NCBI RefSeq assembly: GCF_001427305.1
Contig: NZ_LMFZ01000004.1
Location: 158,714 to 222,713, forward strand
From: Duganella sp. Root1480D1
GTDB taxonomy: Bacteria; Pseudomonadota; Gammaproteobacteria; Burkholderiales; Burkholderiaceae_D
Direction of reading: 5' to 3'
Length of the DNA stretch: 64,000 nt
Both the position numbers and the translations under genes were made by a program. The notes beneath the pieces were generated by a model. That model saw only the letters and a list, made by a program, of their open reading frames with translations. It did not search any database and was not told where the DNA came from. Position 1 is the stretch's first letter. Each line of letters begins with the position of its first letter. Below, in pieces: positions 18,911-27,207 of this stretch.

Positions 18911-21052
18911 ATGCGTACTTTCATCGCGCTCGCCGCCATCGCCCTGCTGGCCGGCGCCGCAGCACCGCAAGCCGAGATACCGACCGCGCCGCGCAGGGCC
19001 GAAGCGGTCGCCGTGCCCAGCGCCCCCAATGCCTGGGGCGGCATGCGCACCGGCCAGGAAGCCACCCTGTCGGACCGCGTGGTGGACTACCAGATCGAGG
19101 CCAGCCTCGACCCGGTCAAGCACACCATCGACGGCAAGCAGCGCCTGACCTGGCGCAACCGCAGCAGCGAGCCGGTTCGCAGCGTCTACATGCACCTGTA
19201 CCTGAACGCCTTCCAGAATTCCGGCAGCACCTACTTCACCGAGCAGCGCAAGAGCGGCAATGGGTTCCGTTCCGGGGTCGATACCAAGGACGGCGACTGG
19301 GGCTATATCGATCTGCGCAGCGTGCAGCAGAACGGCGCCAACGTGGCATGGAAATTCGTGCAGCCGGACGGCGGCCCGGTGACCGACCGCACCGTAGTGC
19401 GCATGGACTTGCCGCAGGCTGTTGCACCGGGTGCCAGTACCACGCTCGACATCAGCTTCTTCGACCAGTTGCCGCGCGTCGTCTCGCGCACCGGCTACTT
19501 CGGCACCTTCCACCTGGTGGCGCAATGGTTCCCCAAGATCGCCGTGCTGGAGTTGCCCGGCGAGCGCGGCGCCACCCAGGCGCGCTGGAATGCGCACGAA
19601 TTCCACGCCGAGTCGGAGTTTTACGCCGATTTCGGCAGCTATGACGTCAGGCTGACCGTACCGAAGGACTATACCGTCGGCGCCACCGGCGAGCTGCAAA
19701 GCCAGCCTGTCGAAAAGGACGGCAAGCTGACCCACCGCTTCGTGCAGGGCGACGTGCACGATTTCGCCTGGACTGCCGACAGCCGCACGGCCAGGCCGCT
19801 GACCGATACCTGGACCGGCACCGGCAGCCCGCAAGTGAAGATCACGGTGCTGTACCCGCCGGAATACACATCGAATGCAGCGCCCGCGCTGAAGGCCACC
19901 AAGGATTCGCTCGACTACTTCTCGAAGACGCTCGGTCCCTATCCTTACAAGACGGTCACCGTGGTGATCCCGCCGTACAACGCGCGCGAAGCGGCCGGCA
20001 TGGAGTACCCGACCTTCTTCACCGCCGACGCCTACAAGGACGTCACGCCCGGTACCCTCAGGGCCTTCGAACTGGACTTCGTCACCATCCACGAATTCGG
20101 CCACGGCTATTTTTACGGCATCCTCGCCAGCAACGAGTTCGAGGAACCGATGCTGGACGAAGGCCTGAACCAGTACTGGAATACGCGCATGCTGGCCGAC
20201 CTGGATCGCACGATCGGCGCCACGACGCCTTTCCTCAGCAAGCTCGGATTTGCGCCGCGCTTCGACGTCTGGCATGTCGAACGCGCCGTGAGTCCGCGCG
20301 ACGAGCCCGCCGACCCGCTGGGTGCCAGCGCATTCCATCGCCTGCAGGGCGTCGGCCCGGTGTATTCCCGCACCGCCACCGCCATGCACGACCTGGAAGC
20401 CCAGTTGGGCAAGGAGGTGATGGGGCGCGCTTTCAAGGAATACTACCGCCGCTGGAAATTCCGCCACCCCAGCGTGGCCGACTTCCGCGAAGTATTGGGT
20501 GAAGTCAGCGGCAACCGCGCAATGGTCGATCGCGTGTTTGCGCAGCAGGTGTACAGCGTGAACCGGGTCGATGACCGCATCGCCAAGTTCAGCAGCGCAG
20601 AAGTGGTGCCGCTGCCGGGCGTGCAGGTGGAGAACGGCAAGCACGTGGAGCTGACGTCGGAACAGGCCGAGGAGCGCGAAGAGCAGCAGCGCAAGGCATG
20701 GAAGAAGGCGCACCCGAATGCCAAAGAAGGCGAAGGCCCCTTCCCCTACCACACCATGGTCACGGTGCGCCGCCGTGGCGCCGACGTGCCGCAAACCCTG
20801 GTCGTCACCTTTGCCGACGGCAGCAAGGAAACCGTGCAATGGAGCGGTGAGGAGCGCTGGCAAACCTTCGAATGGACCAGGCCAGGCAAGGCCGTATCGG
20901 CCGAAATCGACCCGGGCCGCAAGAACTACCTCGATGTCAACAAGCTCGACGACAGCCGCACCGTGAAGCGGGACGGCCGCGCCGCGCGCCGCTGGAGCTT
21001 CGACTTCGCCGCCATCGTCCAGACCCTGATCTCCTTCATCGCTACCTTATGA
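18911..21052 (+). CDS. M1-family zinc metallopeptidase (secreted aminopeptidase-like)
   Basis: 713 residues from the ATG at 18911, which has GGGAG seven bases upstream. A signal peptide of about 20 residues precedes the N-terminal beta-domain (about 45-280). The gluzincin site is HEFGH at 394-398 with the third zinc ligand Glu at 417 (MLDEGLNQYWN), the HExxH-18-E spacing of M1 enzymes. The usual GAMEN exopeptidase motif is represented by AAGMEYPTFFT, as in the subset of M1 proteins with G-ME-P. The C-terminal part (about 610-713) is charged, with EEREEQQRKAWKKAHP, and ends in a hydrophobic patch. The stop overlaps the next start (ATGA). Confidence 0.9.
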   Translation: MRTFIALAAIALLAGAAAPQAEIPTAPRRAEAVAVPSAPNAWGGMRTGQEATLSDRVVDYQIEASLDPVKHTIDGKQRLTWRNRSSEPVRSVYMHLYLNAFQNSGSTYFTEQRKSGNGFRSGVDTKDGDWGYIDLRSVQQNGANVAWKFVQPDGGPVTDRTVVRMDLPQAVAPGASTTLDISFFDQLPRVVSRTGYFGTFHLVAQWFPKIAVLELPGERGATQARWNAHEFHAESEFYADFGSYDVRLTVPKDYTVGATGELQSQPVEKDGKLTHRFVQGDVHDFAWTADSRTARPLTDTWTGTGSPQVKITVLYPPEYTSNAAPALKATKDSLDYFSKTLGPYPYKTVTVVIPPYNAREAAGMEYPTFFTADAYKDVTPGTLRAFELDFVTIHEFGHGYFYGILASNEFEEPMLDEGLNQYWNTRMLADLDRTIGATTPFLSKLGFAPRFDVWHVERAVSPRDEPADPLGASAFHRLQGVGPVYSRTATAMHDLEAQLGKEVMGRAFKEYYRRWKFRHPSVADFREVLGEVSGNRAMVDRVFAQQVYSVNRVDDRIAKFSSAEVVPLPGVQVENGKHVELTSEQAEEREEQQRKAWKKAHPNAKEGEGPFPYHTMVTVRRRGADVPQTLVVTFADGSKETVQWSGEERWQTFEWTRPGKAVSAEIDPGRKNYLDVNKLDDSRTVKRDGRAARRWSFDFAAIVQTLISFIATL

Positions 21053-21909
21053 AACTGACCGCCAACCTGAAAAACGCAAGCCGCGCCGCCCTGCAATGGC
21101 GGCTGCTGGTGATCTGGCTCGTTGCCGCACTGCTGCCTGCCCTGCTGGTCGCGGCGCCGATGTGGAGTTCACTGTCCGGCATCCTTGACCAGTCCATGCA
21201 GGCGCCGCAGCTGGCCAAGTCGCTGGATGTGCTGGCCCTGGCCGACATCATGGCTGAACTCAAGCGCAATAGCCTGTCGCTGCAGGCTGGCGGGATCGCA
21301 GCAGTGGTGCTTACCTTGCTACTGTCGCCCCTTCTCACCGGCGTGATCGTCACGGCCGGCCGGGCGGCGCAAACCGCCACTTTCCGCCAGCTGTTTGCCG
21401 GTGGCGTGAGCGAATACCCGCGCATGTTCCGCATGCTGTTGTGGGCCGTCGTTCCGCTTGGCGTGGCGCTGGCTGTCGCAGGGGCCGTGAGCGACGGCGT
21501 GCAGGGTCTTGCCGAGAAAGCCATCCTCGAATCGGCCGCCGACAACTGGGCGCTGTTTGCCAATGTGCTGGCGGTCCTGCTGATTGCCCTGGTCAACCTG
21601 ACATTGGATGCCGGGCGTGCCCAATTGGCCATCGACCGCCGCCGCACTTCCGCCGTCAAGGCCTGGTGGTCGGGTCTCAAGTTGCTGTTGCGCCGCCCGG
21701 GCGCCATGCTCGGCAGCTATGTGCTGCTGACCGTGGCAGGCCTGCTGCTGGCAGGCCTGTTCGCGCTGGCGCGCTTTAACGTGGCCGGCAGTAATGGCTT
21801 GCTGCTGCTGGCCGGCTTCCTGCTGGCGCAGTTAGTGGTGCTGGCGATGGCGTGGATGCGTTCTGCGCGCCTGTTTGTGCTGATGTCGCTGTCAGCGGCG
21901 AATCGCTGA
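21049..21909 (+). CDS. Multi-pass membrane protein, unknown function
   Basis: 286 residues with about six hydrophobic segments (near 20-40, 80-100, 130-150, 175-195, 225-245 and 255-275). The N-terminal part resembles permease-like or DUF-type proteins but no family was recognised. The ATG overlaps the peptidase stop by four bases (ATGA), so translation is coupled and the two proteins probably act together at the inner membrane or periplasm. Helix boundaries are by eye. Confidence 0.85.
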   Translation: MKLTANLKNASRAALQWRLLVIWLVAALLPALLVAAPMWSSLSGILDQSMQAPQLAKSLDVLALADIMAELKRNSLSLQAGGIAAVVLTLLLSPLLTGVIVTAGRAAQTATFRQLFAGGVSEYPRMFRMLLWAVVPLGVALAVAGAVSDGVQGLAEKAILESAADNWALFANVLAVLLIALVNLTLDAGRAQLAIDRRRTSAVKAWWSGLKLLLRRPGAMLGSYVLLTVAGLLLAGLFALARFNVAGSNGLLLLAGFLLAQLVVLAMAWMRSARLFVLMSLSAANR

Positions 21910-21928
21910 CCGGAGTATATTGGTGGGC

Positions 21929-22717
21929 ATGACTACCTTGCCCACCTTCTTCCTCTCCCACGGCGGCGGCCCATGGCCCTGGATGCGTGACCAGTTCGGC
22001 AACGCTTACGACCAACTGGATGCATCGCTGCGCGATCTGCCGCGCCAGGCCGGCGGCAAGCCGCTGGCCCTGCTGGTCGTCACTGCGCATTGGGAGAGCC
22101 GCGACTTCCTGGTGTCGTCGTCGGCCAGGCCGCCAATGATCTACGACTACGGCGGCTTCCCGCCGCATACTTACCAGATCCAGTACCCTGCCCCTGGTTC
22201 GCCGCAATTGGCTGCACGCGTGGCCGGGCTGCTTGGCGGGCGCGCCCGCCTCGATCCGGAACGCGGCTTCGACCACGGCACCTTCAGTGCCATGTATCCC
22301 GCCTTTCCGCAAGCCGACGTGCCGATCGTGCAGCTCTCGCTGCGCCATGGGCTGGACCCGGCCGAACACCTGGAAATCGGCCGCCTGCTGCGGCCCTTGC
22401 GCGATGAAGGGATCCTGGTCGTCGGCAGCGGCCTGAGTTACCACAACCTGCGCGCGTTCAACGCCGCCGGCGCCGAGGCTTCGCGCGTGTTCGATGGCTG
22501 GCTGCGCGAGACCATGACGGCAGCGCCGGCCGAACGCACGGCACGCCTGCTGGAATGGGAGCGTGCACCGGCCGCGCGCATGGCGCACCCGCGTGAAGAA
22601 CACTTGCTGCCCTTGATGGTGGCGGTGGGCGCGGCCGAGGATGCGGCCGCGGAGGTGGTGTATCACGAAGACCGCTTCATGGGGGCGCTGGCGGTCAGCA
22701 GCTTCAAGCTCGGTTAG
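21929..22717 (+). CDS. LigB-type class III extradiol dioxygenase family protein (DODA/YgiD-like)
   Basis: 262 residues. FFLSHGGGPWPW at the N-terminus supplies the first metal His, VVTAHWESRDFLVSS the second, and the DHGTFSAMYPAFP and SYHNLR regions further conserved residues of the LigB fold. The family includes 4,5-DOPA dioxygenases. The actual substrate in bacteria is usually unknown. TTG, GTG and ATG starts are possible at 21920, 21923 and 21929; ATG is reported although GGAG at 21912 is better spaced for the GTG. It converges on the YlqF gene with a 4-bp stop overlap. Confidence 0.9.
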   Translation: MTTLPTFFLSHGGGPWPWMRDQFGNAYDQLDASLRDLPRQAGGKPLALLVVTAHWESRDFLVSSSARPPMIYDYGGFPPHTYQIQYPAPGSPQLAARVAGLLGGRARLDPERGFDHGTFSAMYPAFPQADVPIVQLSLRHGLDPAEHLEIGRLLRPLRDEGILVVGSGLSYHNLRAFNAAGAEASRVFDGWLRETMTAAPAERTARLLEWERAPAARMAHPREEHLLPLMVAVGAAEDAAAEVVYHEDRFMGALAVSSFKLG

Positions 22718-23661
22718 GTACCGCGCTTGCCCTTCATGCGCTCGGCCTCTTTCTCGGCAGCCTTGCGCTCCGCCTCTTCCGCCTTGACGCGCTCCGCTTC
22801 CGCGTGGATGGCCAGCGCCTCGGCGCGGGTCGCCGGGGTTTCCAGCGAAATGCGGCCCAGCGCGCCGCTGCGGTAATCCTGCAGCAGCATGTGCGACGCC
22901 TTCTCGAAGTCCCAGTCGCCGCCGCGCAGGCGATAGCTGCGCAGCTGCGCCACGCGCTCGATCAGCGCCACGCCGTCCATGGCCGACACCTCGGCCTTGT
23001 AGCGCGCCTTCAGCAATTCCGGATAGCGCTTCAGCAGTTCCTCCGCCAGCCACACCGCCACTTCTTCCTCGATCAGCGCGTTGGCGCCGATCGCGTGCGA
23101 GGCCGCCAGCGCCATGCCGTCGGACGGCATCTCGATCTTCGGCCACAGCAGGCCCGGGGTATCGATCAGCACCGTCTCCAGGTCGAGGTAGATCTTCTGC
23201 TGCTGCTTGGTGACTGCCGGCTCGTCGCCCACTTTCGCCACGCGGCGCTTGAGCAGCGCATTCATCAGGGTCGACTTGCCGACGTTGGGAATCCCCATGA
23301 TCATCATGCGCAGCGGCTTGATCGGCTCATTGCGGTGCGGCGCCAGCTTGCGCGCCTTGGCAATCACCTTGGCCACGTCGGACGGCTTCTTGGTGGTCAT
23401 CGCGTAAGCGGTGACGGTCTTGTCCTGTTCGAAGTGGCGGATCCAGGCCGCGGTGGCATCCGGATCGGCCAGGTCGATCTTGTTCAGGATCTTCAGGCAA
23501 GGGCGCTGGCGGAACTTGCGCAATTCGTCCACCAGCGGATTGCAGCTTGCCGCAGGCAGGCGCGCGTCAACCACTTCGATGACGACATCGACATCGGCCA
23601 TCTGTTCCGCCGCCTTTTTCTTGGCGGCGTTCATATGCCCGGGGAACCATTGGATAGACAT
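22714..23661 (-). CDS. ylqF: Ribosome biogenesis GTPase YlqF (RbgA)
   Basis: A circularly permuted GTPase that assists late 50S assembly. It has 315 residues. G4 NKID appears before G1 GIPNVGKST, with G3 DTPG (LIDTPGLLWPK) after it, which is the diagnostic order. The N-terminus MSIQWFPGHMNAAKK is conserved. The C-terminus ends in a highly charged helix (about 275-315). The stop overlaps the convergent dioxygenase stop. Confidence 0.96.
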   Translation of the reverse strand: MSIQWFPGHMNAAKKKAAEQMADVDVVIEVVDARLPAASCNPLVDELRKFRQRPCLKILNKIDLADPDATAAWIRHFEQDKTVTAYAMTTKKPSDVAKVIAKARKLAPHRNEPIKPLRMMIMGIPNVGKSTLMNALLKRRVAKVGDEPAVTKQQQKIYLDLETVLIDTPGLLWPKIEMPSDGMALAASHAIGANALIEEEVAVWLAEELLKRYPELLKARYKAEVSAMDGVALIERVAQLRSYRLRGGDWDFEKASHMLLQDYRSGALGRISLETPATRAEALAIHAEAERVKAEEAERKAAEKEAERMKGKRGT

Positions 23662-23698
23662 GCTCTTGCCTTACGAATCGAATGAACAATCCGCCATT

Positions 23699-24301
23699 TT
23701 ACCTCAAGACCACCCTGCCGAACGAGGTGTCGGTGCGGGCGCCGCTGGCCTTGGGCGAGATGCCGAAACGACAAGTTTGCAGCCAGTTCACCGCATCGCG
23801 CACCACGGCGGCATCGAAATGCGCCGCTTCCGGCACGATGCGCCGGGCCTTGCCTTCGGCGTCGACCAGGAAGCGCAGCTTGATGGAAGCGCGGCCATCG
23901 GGCCGCTGGTCCAGGTTGTCGTAGCGCAGGAAGCGCTGCGACGGGCCGCAACTGCCAGGCAGCAGCATGGGCCGCAACGGCGCCGGGCCTTCCAGCGTCC
24001 ACGCATACTGCAGCGGGAACACCGTCCCATCGCGTGCCGCGGCCAGCCCGGGCTTGAAGCGGCAGCGCGCCAGGCCGGCCAGCGCCGCCTGGTCCAGGAT
24101 GGTCCAGCCGCTGCCCTGCTTCACTTCCGCGTTGCGCACCGCTCCATCGGCGCCGACCTGGAATTGCAGCGCGGTGCTGCCTTCGATTTCGTAGCGCACG
24201 GCTTCGCGCGGCCACTCGGGCAGCGTGCAACTGGCCGGCGTGGCCAGCGACTCATAGGGAAAGGCGCTGGCACCGGCCAGCGCAAGCAGCAACGACAGCA
24301 T
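23699..24301 (-). CDS. Secreted protein with TonB-C-like domains
   Basis: 200 residues. The N-terminus MLSLLLALAGASAFPYES is a likely signal peptide. The body contains two TonB C-terminal-like halves: ALQFQVGADGAVRNAEVKQGSG...LARCRFKP and SIKLRFLVDAEGKARRIVPEAAH...LQTCRFGI. Each half ends in a short motif with one Cys. There is no proline-rich linker or membrane anchor typical of TonB itself. The start is separated by one base from the stop of the upstream deacetylase gene, so the two are coupled. Function is not known. Confidence 0.8.
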   Translation of the reverse strand: MLSLLLALAGASAFPYESLATPASCTLPEWPREAVRYEIEGSTALQFQVGADGAVRNAEVKQGSGWTILDQAALAGLARCRFKPGLAAARDGTVFPLQYAWTLEGPAPLRPMLLPGSCGPSQRFLRYDNLDQRPDGRASIKLRFLVDAEGKARRIVPEAAHFDAAVVRDAVNWLQTCRFGISPKASGARTDTSFGRVVLR

Positions 24302-24302
24302 C

Positions 24303-25229
24303 TCAGATCTCGGCCAGGGCCTTCACATGGGCGACCACGCTGCGGCCCAGGGCCGACAGGTTGTAGCCGCCTTCCAGGCAGCTCACGATGCGGCCTTGCG
24401 CGTGCTGGCGCGCGACCTCCATCACCTGCTGCGTCATCCATGCATAATCCGCCTCCACCAGCCCCATGCCGCCCAGGTCGTCCTCGCGGTGGGCGTCGAA
24501 GCCGGCGGAGATGAAGATCATCTGCGGCTTGAACGCATGCAGCGCCGGCAGCCACTTCTCCTGCACCAGCGCGCGCACGGTATCGCCCCTGGAGCCGGCC
24601 GGCACCGGCACGTTGACGCGGTTTGGCGTCTCCGGCAGCACTTCGCAATACGGATAGAACGGGTGCTGGAAGAAGCTCACCATCAGCGCGCGCGGCTCAT
24701 TGAGCAGCGCTTCTTCAGTGCCGTTGCCGTGATGGACGTCGAAGTCCACCACAGCCACGCGTTCCAGGCCGCGCACGTCAAGGGCGTGCCTGACGGCGAT
24801 TGCCACATTATTGAACAGGCAGAAGCCCATCGGTTCGATCGGCCGCGCATGGTGGCCTGGCGGGCGCACTGCGCAGAAAGCGTTATCGATCTCGCGGTCG
24901 ATCACCGCATCGGTGGCCGCAATCGCAGCGCCAGCCGCACGCCGCGCCGCATTCCAGCTATGCGCGTTGAGCGAGGTGTCGCCGTCGATCGGGTAGTAGT
25001 CGCCTGCAGCCGGCAGGTGGTCGCGCACGATGGCGATGGCATTGGCGGTATGGTTGCGCGCGATCGAAGCTTCGTCGGCCAGCGGCGCGTCGCGGTGTTC
25101 CAGCAGGTCGTCGATGTGGGCGTTGATCAACTGGTCGGCAATGGCTTGCAGTCGCGCCGGGCATTCGGGATGCCAGTCCCCCATTTCGTGGCGCTGGCAG
25201 TCGGGATGGCTGTAAATTGCTGTGCTCAT
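24303..25229 (-). CDS. HDAC-like deacetylase / acetylpolyamine amidohydrolase family
   Basis: 308 residues from the ATG at 25229. The zinc-hydrolase signatures are CAVRPPGHHARP, VAVVDFDVHHGNGTEEA (Asp and His metal ligands), ISAGFDAHREDDLGG (third ligand) and LEGGYNLSALG. These are class II-type histone-deacetylase-family motifs. The likely substrate is an acetylated amine or lysine. Divergent from the moxR cluster by 73 bp and upstream of the TonB-C-like gene. An open frame continues upstream to 25502, but it overlaps the moxR gene and is not used. Confidence 0.93.
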   Translation of the reverse strand: MSTAIYSHPDCQRHEMGDWHPECPARLQAIADQLINAHIDDLLEHRDAPLADEASIARNHTANAIAIVRDHLPAAGDYYPIDGDTSLNAHSWNAARRAAGAAIAATDAVIDREIDNAFCAVRPPGHHARPIEPMGFCLFNNVAIAVRHALDVRGLERVAVVDFDVHHGNGTEEALLNEPRALMVSFFQHPFYPYCEVLPETPNRVNVPVPAGSRGDTVRALVQEKWLPALHAFKPQMIFISAGFDAHREDDLGGMGLVEADYAWMTQQVMEVARQHAQGRIVSCLEGGYNLSALGRSVVAHVKALAEI

Positions 25230-25302
25230 GAATCGCGTTCTCGCATAGAATGCGAGTAATCTACCATGCGGCGGCAGGTCCACCAAACCACGTACCAAAA
25301 CC

Positions 25303-26223
25303 ATGTATACCAAATTACACGCCGTAGCACGCCAGGTCGGCCAGGTCATCGTCGGCAAGGAGTTGCAAGTGCGCCAGTCGCTGACCTGCCTGCTGGCCGG
25401 CGGCCACCTGCTATTGGAAGACCTGCCGGGCGTCGGCAAAACCACGCTGTCGCATGCCCTGGCGCTGTCGCTGGGCCTGCAGTTCAACCGCATCCAGTTC
25501 ACCAGCGACCTGCTGCCGGCCGACGTGGCCGGCGTTTCGATCTATGAACGCGAGCTGAACGCCTTCAGCTTCCACCCCGGCCCGATCTTCACGCAAGTGC
25601 TGCTGGCCGACGAAATCAACCGCGCCACGCCGAAGACCCAATCCGGCCTGCTGGAAGCGATGGAAGAGCGCCAGGTCTCGGCCGACGGCGTGACCCGCCC
25701 GCTGCCCGAGCCGTTCTTCGTGATCGCGACGCAGAACCCGACCCACCAGGTCGGCACCTTTCCGCTGCCGGAATCGCAGCTCGACCGCTTCCTGATGTGC
25801 ATCTCGCTCGGCTATCCCGACGCGGCCGCCGAGCGCGCGCTGCTGATGGGCGAGGACCGCCGCCAGATCCTCAAGCACCTGGCGCCGGCCATGACGCCGG
25901 CCGAACTGTTCGCCGCGCAGCAGTCGCTGCGCCAGATCCACGCCGCGCCGGCGCTGATCGATTACGTGCAAGCGCTGGCGCAGGCATCGCGCCAGAACGG
26001 CTTCTTTGCCGAAGGACTGAGCCCGCGCGCCGCGCTGGCCTTGCTGCAGGCTGCGCGTGCCTGGGCCGCATTGGAAGGGCGCGACCACGTCATGCCGGAA
26101 GACGTGCAGGCCGTGCTGGTGCCGGTGTGTGCGCACCGTTTGCGCCCGCTCAAGTCTTCGCACGGCACTGCGCTGGCCAGCCGCGACCTGGTGCTGCAAC
26201 TGCAAAAGTCGGTACCGGTATAA
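25303..26223 (+). CDS. moxR: MoxR-family AAA+ ATPase
   Basis: 306 residues. Walker A LLEDLPGVGKTTLSHA is at about 37-52, Walker B VLLADEINRATPKTQSGLLEAM at about 104-125, and the sensor ATQNPTHQVGTFPLPESQLDRF follows, then the lid domain. MoxR ATPases act as chaperones that work with DUF58/VWA proteins. The next gene is DUF58, confirming the context. It is the first gene of the plus-strand cluster. Confidence 0.95.
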   Translation: MYTKLHAVARQVGQVIVGKELQVRQSLTCLLAGGHLLLEDLPGVGKTTLSHALALSLGLQFNRIQFTSDLLPADVAGVSIYERELNAFSFHPGPIFTQVLLADEINRATPKTQSGLLEAMEERQVSADGVTRPLPEPFFVIATQNPTHQVGTFPLPESQLDRFLMCISLGYPDAAAERALLMGEDRRQILKHLAPAMTPAELFAAQQSLRQIHAAPALIDYVQALAQASRQNGFFAEGLSPRAALALLQAARAWAALEGRDHVMPEDVQAVLVPVCAHRLRPLKSSHGTALASRDLVLQLQKSVPV

Positions 26224-26226
26224 GCC

Positions 26227-27207
26227 ATGCTTGCTCCAGCAAGGAGAATGCTTGACCGCTGGCTGTTCCAGCTGAAGGAAAAGGAGCCGGGCGAGGTGCA
26301 GCTCGTGATGCGCCGCGTCTTCATCCTGCCGACCAGGCCAGGCCTGGCCTTTGTCGGCCTGCTGCTGATCATGCTGATCGGTTCCGTCAACTACAACCTT
26401 GGCCTTGGCTTCGTGCTGACCTTTTTCACCGGGTCCTGTGCCATCGTCGACATGTACATGACGGCCAAGAACCTGGCCTTCCTGCACCTGGCGCCTGGCC
26501 GCGCGCAGCCGGTGTTTGCCGGCGACGAAGCCCAGTTCGAACTGCATGTGCGCAACAGCACGCCGCGCAGCCGCTACGCCATCTGGCTCGGCTTCCAGGA
26601 CGAAGGCGAGCCGCGCCAGGCCGTCGACGTGGAGGCCAGGGGCAGTGCCGCGGTGGTGCTGTCGCGCCCTACCACGCAGCGCGGCTGGCTGCCGGCGCCG
26701 CGCGTGCGCCTGTTCACCCGCTTCCCGCTTGGCCTGTTCGGCGCCTGGTCGTATTGGCAGCCGGACCTGAAAGTGCTGGCCTATCCGCAGCCGGAAGTGG
26801 CGGCGCCACCCCTGCCCACCACCGGCGCCGCGAGCGAGGATGGCTACGGCACCGTGGGCCTGGATAATTTCTCCGGCATCCGCAGCTACCAGCCGGGCGA
26901 CCCGATGCGCCACCTGGCCTGGCGCCAGATCGCGCGCCTGCACCCGGCCGACGGCGGCAACCTGGTGAGCAAGCATTTCGAAGGCGGCGCGGTGTCCGAC
27001 CTGCTGCTCGACCTGGAGGCGCTGCCGCCGCTGCTCGATATGGAAGTGCGCCTGTCGCGGCTCACGGCCTGGGTGCTGGAAGCGGAGCGGCGCGCCCTGC
27101 CCTATGCCCTCCATATCGGCCGCCGCGAAATCGCGCAAGGCCTGGGTGAAGCGCATTGCGCCAACTGCCTGCGCGCGCTGGCCCTGTACGGCAAGGAGGG
27201 CGCATGA
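26227..27207 (+). CDS. DUF58 domain-containing protein
   Basis: 326 residues. Two membrane helices stand near residues 38-55 and 58-75 (LAFVGLLLIMLIGSVNYNLGLGFVLTFFTG, in pieces). The DUF58 core contains the diagnostic IRSYQPGDPMRHLAWRQIAR at about 217-236. DUF58 proteins are partners of MoxR ATPases; a VWA-like fold is proposed for the family. It starts 3 bp after moxR, and its stop overlaps the tgpA start (ATGA). Confidence 0.93.
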   Translation: MLAPARRMLDRWLFQLKEKEPGEVQLVMRRVFILPTRPGLAFVGLLLIMLIGSVNYNLGLGFVLTFFTGSCAIVDMYMTAKNLAFLHLAPGRAQPVFAGDEAQFELHVRNSTPRSRYAIWLGFQDEGEPRQAVDVEARGSAAVVLSRPTTQRGWLPAPRVRLFTRFPLGLFGAWSYWQPDLKVLAYPQPEVAAPPLPTTGAASEDGYGTVGLDNFSGIRSYQPGDPMRHLAWRQIARLHPADGGNLVSKHFEGGAVSDLLLDLEALPPLLDMEVRLSRLTAWVLEAERRALPYALHIGRREIAQGLGEAHCANCLRALALYGKEGA

